Source: Humulus lupulus
Lineage: Eukaryota > Streptophyta > Magnoliopsida > Rosales > Cannabaceae
Length of the DNA: 64,000 bases
Assembly: GCF_963169125.1 (NCBI RefSeq)
Contig: NC_084797.1
Span: 100,279,868-100,343,867 of the forward strand
Direction: 5' to 3'
Part shown: piece by piece, positions 31,415 through 42,800 of the stretch
Position numbering within the stretch: the first letter of the stretch is position 1
Layout of the letters: each line of letters opens with the position of its first letter
Made by a program: the position numbers and the translations under genes
The notes under the pieces: model-generated
The model's database searches: none
Seen by the model: only the letters and a program-made list of their open reading frames with translations
Told to the model about the DNA's origin: nothing

Positions 31415-33324
31415 TGTAGCATCTCATAATTTTACTTAGCTAGATAGTAGCAGTAATAGTAGTAGCTTGTAGTATTTTAGTTTTCGTGGATATTGGTTCA
31501 AGCCGGGATATAGTTGGAAACTCATAGAAATAGTTATGGATTTTACAAGTTTAACCTATAGTTTAGAAATATTAATTTTAACATAAGGTTTGATTAATAT
31601 AGCTGGTCCTAGAATATTATTTATTATAACCTAAGGTTTAGATAGAATAATTAAGAACGTGACACTTGTTACATGCATGTTTATTAAGAATTTAAGGATT
31701 TTAGATAAATAAATTAATAAAAGATAGATCTAGAAGCTCTAGAACCTTCCAGCAGCAACATGTTTAAAATATCAGTGTATGTCGATATATCGCAGCTATA
31801 GGGGTCGATATGTCACCTAAGGTTGATACGGAAAACACGTTGACTTCGCACGAACGAAACCACGAAGGCTTGGGGCATAGGGGTGGGTGATATATCGCCT
31901 ATAGGGGGCAATATATCGGCCCATGGTGACATTTTTGAAACTTCGTGGAATCCGAGCTTAAAACATCCCTCAACAACTTGGACTTGCTCTTGAACTTTTT
32001 TGACCGAGTTCTAGGCATCTGTTGAACCGAAAATTTAAATTTATTCAATTTGTATTCATTTATTTATTCTTTTTAAAAGGGGTTAGTTTTAGTCCTTGAA
32101 CTCTATAAATAGGACCTAGTACTCAGCCATTTCATTCATCATGTAAGCATTCTTTAGAGCCTTCAAGCTACTAAGTTATTTTAGAGAGAAAACACTAGGG
32201 TTTTGGGATTAAAAGCTTTCTAATATAAGCTTTTCTAAACACTTGGGAAGTAAGATAGAGTGATATTTCGGTATTGAGGTGTAGATCAAAGTTCTAGCCT
32301 ATCATGGTATTCTTATCCTCGGGATTAATCCCTCATAGTTCTTTTATTTCATTCATTTTCCTTTAGATCCTAACTCGTTATTATGGCTTTTGGTTAGGTG
32401 TTTAAGTTTCTTGAAACTTAAGGTTTTTCGGCAAGTTTCTATCTTGATGGTTTAGATCTCCTTTTCATCTCCATTTTTTTAGAAACTCATAATTTTTATT
32501 ATTGGTTTTAGGAGTTTTCCAGTCCCGTTGGATTTTTGGTAAGGAAAATCGGTTAGATTGTATGTGTTATGATATGTTTATATGTTATGTTATGTTCATA
32601 TTTAAGTATATATGTATATGAATATGTTTTATGTTATAGTCACTTGGATATTATACTTGCTTAGATAGCAAATCAAATCCCAAGATTTTTTATCACTATC
32701 GTAGATTAGTGTTATGATTTACCCTACCTCAATTAGTAGATAGAGGACCTAGATGGGTTATCATATACTATTTTGTGATCTAACATACCTCGTAGATTGA
32801 GGACCTAGATGGTTTTATCACATGCTACAGTAATGAGTTAATGGCCATTAATATTGTAGTCCTATGTTTATATGATATACGTTTTTACGTTATATTTTTT
32901 ATAGTATATGTTTTTAGTCTTATGATTTATGCTATGTTTTAGTAGATTTTCCGTGCTGGGCATTAGGCTCATTCATTTTATTTTAGATGGTGCAGGAAAA
33001 TAAGCTTGGATGGCGGGATGGATTCACGGCAGCTTTGGCATGTGTATTGGGGATGAACTGAATGGATGGACTGTTGGAAGATCAAGGATGAAGTTTATAT
33101 TTTTTAGTTTTTTCAATTTATGTATTTATTTTTCCGCAATTAGTTTTTGAACAATTAATTAAAGGTTATGTTCTCTTTAATATTTTTATGTAAATAACAA
33201 TAGGATCCCGTGTTTTGGATTTTTATAATAAAGTTTAATTATTCTATGCGTATATTCCAAAATAGTAGTTATGTCTTAGTAGTTTTTAATGGTCCGAGGT
33301 CTTAGAATTAGTCAGGGCATTACA
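31415..33324 (+). mobile_element. Solo LTR, 1910 bp
   Basis: It runs TGTAGCATCTCATAAT ... GTCAGGGCATTACA and is flanked by GACGT on both sides (31410-31414 and 33325-33329) within the pol gene of Tekay-2. It contains CTATAAATAGGACC (likely TATA) at about 32102 and a cluster of CGATATATCG-type palindromes at 31785-31920. It is a different subfamily from the neighbouring LTRs but shares the TGTAGC/GGCATTACA ends and a GGTGCAGG word near 32990. Confidence 0.92.
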
Positions 33325-34137
33325 GACGTTCCCTCTAATCTACCCCAGCTATGGATCATCTAACTTCTTCTCCTTAATCCTCTCCAAAAGAGTAGACCAT
33401 AGGGTGATGTTGGCTAACTGGCCCACCACTAACTCAATTCCTGCTCTAGCCATATCATCAGCCAATTCCCTTGATATCTGCCTGGCACTATATAACTGTC
33501 TTAGACCTTTCCGGCTTAAGGCATCTGTTACCCCCTTTCCAGGGTTATAGAAAATCTCACAATCATAATCCTTGACCAGCTCTAACCAACATCTTGCCTC
33601 ATGTTTAGATCCTTCTGGGTGAAGAAGTATTTTAAACTCTTGTGGTAAGTGTATTTCTCACACTTCTCACCATACAAGTAGTGTCGCGCACACCTTCAAT
33701 GCAAAAACCACCGCTGCAAGTTCTAAGTCGTGTGTTGGGTATCTTTGCTCATACTCCTTCAACTGACGTGATGCGTAGGCAATCACCTTCCTTGTATAAT
33801 AACACAACCCATACCCTGCCTCGAGGTGTCACAATAAACTACAAACTTGTCCCGATCTATAGGAAGGCTCAAAACTAGAGCGGTGATCAAACTCTTCTTG
33901 AGCTTCTGGAAGCTGTCTTCACATTTTTCTGACCATATGAACTTCTGATTCTTGCGTGTTAACTCTGTCAATGGTGACACAATCTTGGAAAACCCCTCCA
34001 CAAAGCGTCTGTAATACCCTGTCGATCCCAAGAAACTCATGATCTCTGAAACGTTCTTCAATCTTAGCCAATCTCTAACCGCCTCAATTATCCGCCTTTA
34101 TTCCATCCTTACTGACTATGTGGCCTAAGAAAGTCAC
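33325..34137 (-). pseudogene. Tekay-2 RT tail and RNase H
   Basis: 33783-34061 encodes the RT connection (FLGSTGYYRRFVEGFSKIV, WSEKCEDSFQKLK) and the start of RNase H ([15 protein letters not shown]). GHIVSKDGIK lies just upstream in a shifted frame at about 34095-34130. The rest of RNase H (33330-33780) is recognisable but frameshifted. The catalytic RT boxes are not present, because the element is truncated at about 34137. Confidence 0.85.
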
Positions 34138-34990
34138 CTGCGGCCATGTGTTGTTTTAGATTGCATGGGTTTGCATTTGAGGTTGCAGGGAGTTGCATTA
34201 CAGTAGGTTTCATGAGTTGCATGATAATTATATTAGAATATGAATTTTTATGTTGCCATGAGTTGCGTGGGCTTGTATTTGAGGTTGTAGTGGGTTCCTT
34301 CAAAATGCTTTAAGTTTCATTGGGCTTGAATTTTAAGGTTGATTTATGATGCATTTGGCTTGCATTTAAGGTTGCAGTGGGTTGCATGTGCTTCTATTTG
34401 TGGTTCCAACATCTTTTGAAATATGTGCAACTTGTGTTGCAACATTTGCAAAACTATGCAACCTCTTTTAAAATCTCTACAACCTATGCAACCTCTTTTG
34501 AAACCTATATATCCTTTGAGGTAGCTATTGATATGCAACCAATGGAACCTTTGTTACAACCTCTTTTAAAATCTTTTCTGTTAAAGGTAGCTATTGGTAT
34601 GCAACATTTGTTACAATGTAACATCTGCAACCTTCATTGTAACCTCTGCAAACTTTGTTGATCCTTTGAAACCTAATGTGCAACCTTTGTAATCTTAATT
34701 TGGAAAGAATATTTTATAAGTTGCTTCAATTGCATACAAAGTTGCTTAAATTTTTTTTATTCTTTTAGTTTCATTTGAGGCGCATGGGTTGCATTAGGCT
34801 TGTATTTGACATATGAACTGGGTTGGATTGGATTGCATGTGTTGACTTGTGTAAATTTAGGTTGCATTGAGTTGCATTTGATGTTGCAGTAGGTTGCATG
34901 CGTTGCAAAATGATAAAATTAGCTTATAACTTTTTTTAAGCGATCATGGTTGCATAGGGTTGCATTTAGTTGAATATCATATTTCAGATT
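34138..34990. repeat. TTGCA-rich degenerate repeat tract
   Basis: Words such as GGGTTGCATTTGAGGTTGCAG dominate the plus strand at 34138-34395 and 34730-34960. The complementary kind (ATGCAACCTCTTTTGAAACC) dominates 34425-34690. The tract is thus arranged as inverted blocks of the same word family and could fold. Open frames in it are by-products of the repeat. It follows directly on the Tekay-2 truncation point. Confidence 0.7.
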
Positions 34991-35635
34991 GCTAATATTG
35001 ATTTAAAAGTATCATAAATGCAACTTAATTTACCCAATTGAACTTCTTGCTATAGAGACGAAACTTAATGGCCCTTGCTTTAAGCTTATACACGTCGTGG
35101 ATGATGGGCAATGAAATGGGAAGAGAATAGAGTGTGACAAAGGAAATAGGAAGAGAAGAGGTTTTGTGAGAAAGAGAAAACATGAGAGAGAAGTGAGAAC
35201 GTGATAGATAAAACTATAAGAAGAAGAGAAAAAATGGACTGGATTGAAGAGAGAAGAAAGAAACATGGACTTAATTGAAGAGAGAAGAGAGAAATAGAGT
35301 AAAGAAAGAGGGACCTTAAAATTGAGGTATTAAAATATATTTTACCGTAAAAGTAAAAAATATATATATATAAAAATGAGAGACAAAATTTAAAGCCGTA
35401 AAACTTAAAAAAAAATTACCATAAATACAATAATTTTCCATTATATATGTTAACTAATATATAAATATATATATAATTTTAAAAAAAAAACCCGCACTAG
35501 CCACACTTCCTTTTTTTATATATATATGTAATATATATATAACTTCCTAACAAAAATTAAAAAAACGTGCAGCCACTTTTTTTACGTATATAATATATAT
35601 ATATACTATGTTATTTACGTGTGTATATATATATA
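34991..35635. repeat. Purine-rich then AT-microsatellite tract
   Basis: 35100-35330 is rich in GAGAAGAG and GAGAGAAG words. 35340-35635 is mostly TATATA and A runs. There is no coding signal. It ends in ATATA (35631-35635), the target duplication of Tat-2. Confidence 0.65.
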
Positions 35636-36422
35636 TGTTGATGCGGTTTTTCGCCAACAGTGAATTATGTAAATAGTTGGGATGGATTAGTACTTAATGG
35701 TAAACCGTAATAAGTAAATGGGACTTAAAAACACTAGAAACGAAATATCAAGAACACTCGTCCCTTTTTACGTGGTTCGGAGGTTAAAATCCCCTTAGTC
35801 CACGAGTCTATGTTATTACTGTTTATCTCTCTCTCAATTTTGACAGAGTTTTTGCATTACAGAGAAAAACCACTACCCCTCTCCCCATCCAAGGTCTTAG
35901 TATATATTAGAAATTCCCTGGAGGGGCATTGGGGTCATCACGTGAATCTAAATCCCTCGTGTGACCTGTCTCACACTAATGATGAATATTACAATTTATA
36001 TTAAGGTATGGTCTAATCATTAGGTAAAACTGATCATGGGTCATCAGGGATAACCAGACATATGATGTCTGATCATGCACGATTATATTACGTGTCCGGG
36101 ATTTCAGGGATTTGTGGACATGTAATGCCTGTCCACACACGTCTATATAACGTATCCAAGTTTATAAAGATCCAGGGAAATGGCAGATCTTCATAATACC
36201 CCGAGCTGAGTGTAGCGTCAGCTCGTATCTTCGATGTTATGCTTCATAGGTGTTATCAGCTCGTGTCTATTGCTTTGTGTGCATCAGCTCATGCTATTTA
36301 CCTGGGGAATCGCGCTGTCTTTACAGAGGAAATATGAACTTGTGGATCATCTATTACAGTTCTTGGCTAGCCAACTATATCCGAGCTGTCTAAAAGACTC
36401 ATGCTGAATTTCAGGGCGTACA
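35636..36422 (-). repeat. 3' LTR of Tat-2
   Basis: Plus strand TGTTGATGCGG ... GGGCGTACA. It matches 51167-51953, with several G/A and C/T differences in the first 190 bp. Confidence 0.93.
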
Positions 36423-36435
36423 TTTTCCTCCCAAG
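36423..36435 (-). promoter_or_regulatory. Polypurine tract of Tat-2
   Basis: Minus strand CTTGGGAGGAAAA abuts the 3' LTR, equivalent to 8711-8723 in Tat-1. Confidence 0.85.
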
Positions 36436-36689
36436 TCCCTGCTCGTGTTCTACGACGTCATTTTTTGACTTACACAGCGGGGACTTTTAAACTTCTGTCG
36501 CAATTATCCAGGTTTGCCCATTACTTGAGTACTGGACATGTGGAACGTCACGATTGGCGTATGTTCGGGTTTTGAGGATAGCATTAATGGCCAGGCCAAC
36601 TTTTTGCTGTCGTTTCGTCTTTCAAAACACTATCCTCGAATCTTGCACTGGTTTGATCGGACGGTCCACGTCGTTTTATGCCTTTTACG

Positions 36690-36697
36690 TATAAATA
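36690..36697 (+). promoter_or_regulatory. TATA box for the antisense ORF of Tat-2
   Basis: TATAAATA on the plus strand, about 270 bp inside the 3' LTR and about 750 bp before the antisense ATG. It has the same octamer and a similar position to 8939-8946 in Tat-1. A pyrimidine-rich leader (CACCACCTTTCATTC) follows. Confidence 0.55.
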
Positions 36698-36880
36698 AGG
36701 CTTCCAATTTCCAAGATTCACCACCTTTCATTCGAAATCTTTCTACATTTTCGAACCCTTTTTCCTTCTTAGAAAAATCCATAAACCATCTGTTGCAGTA
36801 ACCCTCAGAAGCCCAGTTACTCGGGAGTCTTCCAGGAACTCACCCCTGCAAAGTCTACTTCTTTATTTGGAGAACACATT

Positions 36881-37391
36881 GTAAGTCTTTTAGTTTTGAA
36901 GAAATTTTTCCTTTACTGGTTTCTGTGTTTCTTTTCCTTTTTTATCATGCTCATCTGCACTTCACCGTAGTCAATATTAGGTTGTACTCCAAATGTTTTT
37001 GGCACATAGGCTTCGACTTAGGTTTACTGAGTAGGTCTTAAAATATCTCTAGAGCTGTGATATTCATAAAACTGGGTAATTTATGGGCAATTTATGGTGA
37101 ATTATAGGAAATACCCATTCAAGATATAGAAGATGAGAAGCTTTTAGGGTTCGAAACCAGGTTTCCTAGGGGTTACGCTTCTTGGGTGATTTTGCTCTAA
37201 ACCACTCCCCAAGGAGAGTAGTGGCCTGATTTTCTGACACACGGATCCCTAAACATCAGGGGTCTGTTGGGAAACCTAGGCGCATAGCTTAGGTAGCTTG
37301 TGGCATCACACCGCGAGCTGAGATTACCTTAGCTCGTGCGTTAAAAGCCTCAGCCTTCCTTCGTGCTTTCTTTCTTTTATAACAATTCTAG
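36881..37391 (+). other. Probable 5'-leader intron of the antisense gene
   Basis: CATT/GTAAGTC donor at 36881 and TTTATAACAATTCTAG acceptor at 37391. At 511 nt it compares with 484 nt in Tat-1. It is inferred from splice consensus and conserved layout. Confidence 0.5.
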
Positions 37392-37436
37392 GTCACCTAC
37401 TAAGTGTTCCATCGTTCTTGTTTGCCAAGCGATCTA

Positions 37437-40100
37437 ATGGTGCCCAAGAAGAGCGTTCCCAAAAAGAGTGCAGCCGGCTCATTGTCTCAACGAGCCAACA
37501 AGGGGAAAGAGGTCGTCTCTGAATCCCCTATCCCAGCCCCGTGGTGGAGGAGGAGGTCGTGGTCGAACCTGGTGCCTTTTTCGAGGCAGAAAGAATAGTC
37601 TCCAAGATCACGACCCAAGGAAGGGTCAACAAGATAATGTTGTCCCACAACAATGAGGTCGGGACTGGCGTCCTCATTGCTCGACCTCCAATTGAAGGGG
37701 AACGAAGCTGCACACCACTCCAGGATGACTTTGCAGCCTGGAGTGATGAGCACCTGAAGACAAGGGCCTTCCTTCCCCTCGATCAATATTTTGCTGACGT
37801 CCTCAATTACGTGAAGTTGGCGCCGTTTCAGCTCCCCCCGAACTCGTACCGACTGCTGGCGGGGTTGAAGTACCTTTTCCTAAAGCACAAGTGGGAGGTC
37901 CCCACCCCCGCGGACATTCTCTACTTTTTCTGCCTCAAGGCCAGCCCGGATCAACGAGGAAGAGGTGATGGGTTTTATTACTTGACCTGATTCCCTAGCT
38001 CTCCCGCAGTCATCGAGCTACCCAGCCATCCCAACAACTATAAAGATCAATTCTCTATGTTGAATGGGTTTTGCAACTACCAACATCGCTACTTCAATCG
38101 TCCTTGTAAGTTTCCTTTTCTCTCTTAGCTTGTGAAATTATTCCCTGTGTATCTGGAGCTATCTCTTGCGTGTTTACTAACCGAGTAGTATCTTCGTGCA
38201 GCCATTTTTGCGAGGACCGCAAAATCTGTGACCCTTGGGGGTCAATATGATTCTCTGTTGAGGCTTCCGCCTAGCGAGAAGGATTATCACCATCTCGTGT
38301 CAGACCACATGATGTTGGTGTGTAAATTAATTACTGAGGGCCAGACTCTGGCCTTGAGAAGAACACGGGCTAACATCCCGATAGTTCATGAGCTCTCGCC
38401 TATCCCCAAAGGGGGTACTAAGACCGATGAAGGCGAGGAGCAAGAAGAGGACGAGGTACCTCTAGTGCGGAAAAGGTGAGCTCCCGAGGCTGCCCGGGAC
38501 CCTGATGTAGAGCGAGCTTCATCGGGGGCAACAGCCGACCCCTCTGACCAAGGTAACCCATACCCCTTTAGGGACTTAGATAGGGCTGTCACAGACCTTA
38601 GGCTAGTTAGGTTTAACCAAAACCAGCTCGTACATCATCACCCTAATGACCCCGTCCATAACATAACCCTGCTTCAGTGCGTAGATCATTTAGTGTTACG
38701 TCACGACATGGGCCATCCCAGGGGCACCATAGTTGTAGAAAACACCCTATCCTTTAGGTCAGTCTTTTTTGAAGAGTATGGAACTAACCTTAGGCCGTGG
38801 GCCTCCCTGCGCAAGGGTATCCTTTCCCGTGAACTTAGGCAATACGAAGAGGAGTCCATCCCCGAGAAAGAACATGAGCCTGAACATCCCCTAATCCAAG
38901 AAATTGTAGACTTAGGCTCCCCTTCTCCTATAGCAGTTCCGAGGTCGGAGGTCGTGGCAATAGACTCCTCCTCTAGCTCGGAGGGTAGGACTTTTTGTTA
39001 TATCGTATATACATTTTATGTAAACTTATGACTTTGTATGTATATTAACATTCTTCCCACTCTTTTTCAAGCGAGGAGATGGCACAACAAAGGGTTTCTG
39101 ATATCTGCACGATTTTCCAGGAGGGAAAATCCAACTCGAGGCCACTCGTAAAGAAGCTTTGGCTTACATCAGAGAAGGTGCCTCCTGTGGCAGGAACGAC
39201 CTCCAAATCCCTAGCTAAGGGGAAAGGCTAGAGCTCGACAGTTCCTGCTGCTCAAGAGAAGAGTGTTCTGCCTCCACCTCCTCCCAATTTCCACCCGCCT
39301 CTGCTCGGGATAAGGCATCACAAGTTGATCCCTCAGTGCCTATAGTACCCATTGCCTCCATACGTATTCCAGTCAATGCCCAGGACCTAGAGAAGATCCC
39401 GGAGACCTTTCGGGGGACTCTATAGGAGACGGCTAACCATACGGTGGAGCATTTTTACAAGGCCAATCCGAAGGACCTGAGGGTGATCGAGGAGAGGAGC
39501 CCGGAGAACGTTATGGAGTTCGCGTTGGGGATGAACCTTACAGTAAGACAACTTTCCTTAGCCAACCATACTCTTTTGATTTTATCCTAGCGCGTGTCTA
39601 ACTGGCTTCTTTACTTTTTGCAGGTAGTCTTAGCTCAGCACCGTAGCATAGCTCAAGCCAAGGCCAGGAATGACGAGCTTCGGGCTGAGCTCCAGGCTGC
39701 TCAGACGGCCTTGACTTCCCTTACAACTGTTCAACAAGGCGAGCTAGATACCAAGGCTGCTCTTGCAGCGTCTCAAGAGGGTGAGCAAGATGCAAAGGCC
39801 GCCTTGGCTTCTCTGCAAACCGAGCTCGTGAAGGCCAAAGCCAAGTAATTGGAGGCCGAGACTTCTGTCAAGGAGGAGAAGGCGGCCTCGCTAACCTCCA
39901 TGGATGGCATGTTGTACCATTGCTGGGCCTTCAACCAGGATGGCAACTTCTCCTTCCTAGCCTCTGAAGTGTGGGATCGCTTCCTCGAGAAGTTCAAGGC
40001 TCGAATTCAACAAGAGCAGTCTGAGACTGGGGAGGCCTCCACTGCTGGCGAGCAGGAGATCGAGGAGGTGACGTCCTCAGAGCGCCCTGAAGGGTCTTAA
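37437..40100 (+). pseudogene. Spliced antisense ORF of Tat-2
   Basis: Start MVPKKSVPKKSAAG at 37437, with a frameshift near 37545. The conserved domain follows in 37541-38105: FAAWSDEHLKTRAFLP, PFQLPPNSYRLLAGLKYL and WEVPTPADILYFF, with a TGA at 37988. Intron 1 (38106-38201) has perfect GTAAGT and TTCGTGCAG ends and keeps frame. Exon 2 runs to about 38985 (stop 38477; acidic patches). Intron 2 ends about 39072. Exon 3 is 39073-39541 and a further intron ends at 39623. Exon 4 (39624-40100) is an Ala/Gln/Glu coiled coil with a stop at 39846. Architecture matches the Tat-1 antisense ORF: PF04195-like domain, then coiled coil. Function is unknown. Coding is opposite to pol. Confidence 0.75.
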
Positions 40101-40930
40101 TTTTCTTCTATCTTTGTTCACCTTATTATTATTTTATTTTCTTGTAAACATTTGTCGTGTTGGCCCGGTGCAAGGTTATTTTTCGTCGAGACAATTTATT
40201 TATAATTCCAATATCTACTTGTTTATCTATGTCTTTTCCTTGATTTTTCTTATGTTTATGACTTGTACATTCAAAATCTTAGGAAATGACTTTTAGATCG
40301 GGATAGATATTTTAAATTTGGTTACAACCAAAATTAATGTTGATTTATATCCTACCTGTTAAGTATCAGGCCTTGGACCTGGTTATATCTGGGATTTTGA
40401 ATATTCCAAACTTAGTTCTTGTTAGGTTTTATTGTTATCCCGAGCTTCTGAGGAAGCCATTGCATCTTCAATTTTGCTAACTTCCAAGTTTTGGACCTGG
40501 TTGTATCCAGGATATTTAATTAAAACTTAGTTCGTGCTAGGTTTATTGACACCTCGCCTTTTTTAGAAGAAACACTGGTATATCAATTTTACTAACTTCC
40601 AAGTTTCGGACCTGGTTGTATCCAAGATATTTTTGTACCTGGTTATATCCAGGATTTTTTATGATTTAAAACTTAGTTCGTGCTAGATTTGTTGACACCT
40701 CGCGTTATCCCGAAAGAAAACCTCGGTTAATCAATTTCTCTAGCTTCCAAGTTTTAATCCTTCTCGGGTTATATGCCCCCCAAGTAATCAGAAAGTGAAC
40801 TTTCTTGGTTGATTTGGACAAACTCTATCACACAAACTAATACATAGATGAAACTATATGAAAGACAAGAAATATACATTGATTATTTTATTTCTTAAAT
40901 TAAACGACTTTTACAACTAAGCCTTACATA
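40101..40930. repeat. Spacer with about 130-bp tandem units and internal purine tract
   Basis: Three imperfect units (about 40360, 40486, 40606) share GACCTGGTTGTATCCAGGAT, AAACTTAGTTCGTGCTAGG and TTGACACCTCGC. They are followed at 40774-40785 by the complement of ACTTGGGGGGCA, the same 12 bases found at 12581-12592 in Tat-1. No gene is seen. This is where the antisense ORF and pol converge. Confidence 0.65.
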
Positions 40931-42065
40931 GACGGGTGGTATCATCATTGATAATACCTCTTTTGGTGCATAGCATTCCAAGTCCGTGGGACTGTTTCTC
41001 CATTAAGTTGAGCCAATTTGAAGGTTCCCTCATGTACGACCTCCACTATTTGATAGGGTCCTTGCTTGCCAAAAAGACCCTTCGGAGTACCAGGTCGCCC
41101 AAACCAAAGATACGCCTCCTGTCCTTTGAATTAAAATAACGAGTAATTTTTTTATGGTAATGCACGAGCTATAGTTGCGAATCCTCTAGTTTTTCATCAA
41201 TTAGGTCGAGAGACGCACTGAGCAACTCATCATTCCGCTCCTGGTTGAAGGTCTGGAATCTGTGTGTGGCTATCTTCATTTCGACGGGAAGGACGGCCTC
41301 ACTTCTGAAAGTCAGGGAGAAAGGGGTGTGCCTCGTAGAGGTTCGATGGGAGGTCTAGTATGCCCATAGTACCTGTGAGAGCTGCTCAGGCCAGACTCCC
41401 TTGGCCTCGTCTAACCGCTTCTTAAGGTTTGCTTTGAGGGTCTCATTCACGACCTCGACCTAGCCATTGGCTTGCAGGTAGGCAAGTGAAGAGAAACTTT
41501 TAATTATGACGTGCCTTTCACAGAACTCGATGAAGAGATCGCTATCGAACTAAGTTCCATTATCCGATACAATCTTCTTGGGCAGTCCGAATCTGCACAC
41601 AATACTCTTGACTACAAAGTCGAGGACTCTTTTTGAGGTGATTGTTGCCAAGGGCTCGGCTTCTGCGCACTTCGTGAAATAATCAATGGCCACTATCGCA
41701 TAGCGAACTCCTCCTTTTCCTGTGGGTAGAGCTCATATTAAATCGATTCCCCATACTGCGAATGGCCATGGGGATGAGATCATTTCAGCTCGACTGGTGG
41801 AGCTCGAGCGACTGCGGCGAACTGCTGGCATTTGTCACACTTTCGAACATAGGAGATGGAATCCTTTGATAAAGTGGGCCAATAATATCCCTGCCTTAAT
41901 ATTTTTAAGGCCTAGTTTTTCCCCCCCAGCATGATCCCCACAGAAGCCTTCATGCACCTCCTGTAAAATAGTTTTGGCTTCCTCTGGCAGAACACATCGT
42001 AGAAGAGGCAAGGAATGGCCATGTCGGTACAACGCTCCATCCACGATTGTATATCTTGGAGCTTG
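40931..42065 (-). pseudogene. Integrase of Tat-2
   Basis: The zinc-binding part (41835-42044) has HEGFCGDHAGG. The core (41400-41760) is recognisable in several frames, including the SDNGT segment with the second Asp, FDSDLF, and VEVVNETLK with the Glu. The C-terminal YFNSKD...LGDLVLRRVF is near 41060-41160. Several stops and frameshifts are present. It corresponds block by block to 12950-14160. Confidence 0.82.
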
Positions 42066-42284
42066 ATAGAGTATCCTCCTCTCTTTTTTTCATTCATCAG
42101 GCAACTTCCCTGTTGTAAGATACTCTATTATGGGAGTCATCCAGGTCGGCCTGGTGTCGATCATCTCGACCTCCATCGTGCTTCCTGCCACACTTGGGCT
42201 CTCCAAGAACTCCACCGGTACTATGCTCAGAGTCTAAGCTTCCTTGGAGGTAGCGAGTCTTGCCAAAGCGTCAGCATTGGCATT

Positions 42285-42680
42285 TTACTCACGAGGGATC
42301 TGCTCGACTAAGCCATACTCAAATTCTGATAGCTCTTTCTTCACTTTGGCTAGGTAAGCCACCATCTTGGCCCCCCGCACTTGGTATTCCCCTGACACTT
42401 GGTTTACCACAAGGTAGGAATCGCTATAGCACTGGACAGCCCTGGCCTTCAACTCCTTTGCCACTCTAAGCCCGGCTAATAAAGCTTTGTATTCAACTTC
42501 GTTGTTGGATGCCTCAAACCTAAACCGTAGCGCGGAGTGGAACCGATGGCCTTCTGGAGAGATCAATATTATCCCAGCTCTGGACCTGTTCTCGTTAGAT
42601 GAACCGTCCATGAATATTCTCCACAATGCCTGTACTAGTTCTCTCAACAGATCTTCCTGAAACCTGGTGCACTCAGCCAT
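42285..42680 (-). pseudogene. Second RNase H of Tat-2
   Basis: IFMDGSSNENRSRAGIIL carries the first Asp. SNNEVEYKALLAGL has the usual Glu-Ala-Glu-Tyr changed to Glu-Val-Glu-Tyr. CYSDSYLVVNQVSGEYQ keeps the third Asp, unlike Tat-1. It has the same position as the Tat-1 copy. Confidence 0.86.
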
Positions 42681-42800
42681 GAAATCAGCCAGGGCTTGAC
42701 TTTTAATCGTAGTCCATGGTATGTACCGTATTTCAAACTAGCTGAGTTCGATGGCCCATTTTAAGAGACGCCCCGATGCTTCAGGTTTCTGCAATACCTT

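Larger units (their letters stand above)
24446..34137 (-). mobile_element. 5'-truncated chromovirus (Tekay-2) with two nested solo LTRs
   Basis: On the minus strand, a 3' LTR (24446-30031, interrupted) is followed to its right by a purine tract and the 3' part of pol (30032-34137, interrupted). Pol stops inside RT at about 34137; the rest of RT, protease, gag and the 5' LTR are missing. The extreme LTR end at 24446 also lacks the usual TGTAA.GCC terminus. No target duplication can be assigned. Confidence 0.85.

Noticed and set aside
34377..34661. 94-codon frame rich in Leu/Gln/Thr
   Set aside because: By-product of the TGCAAC repeat tract.
35340..35635. AT-rich tract as a MITE
   Set aside because: No inverted termini; simple TATA and A runs.
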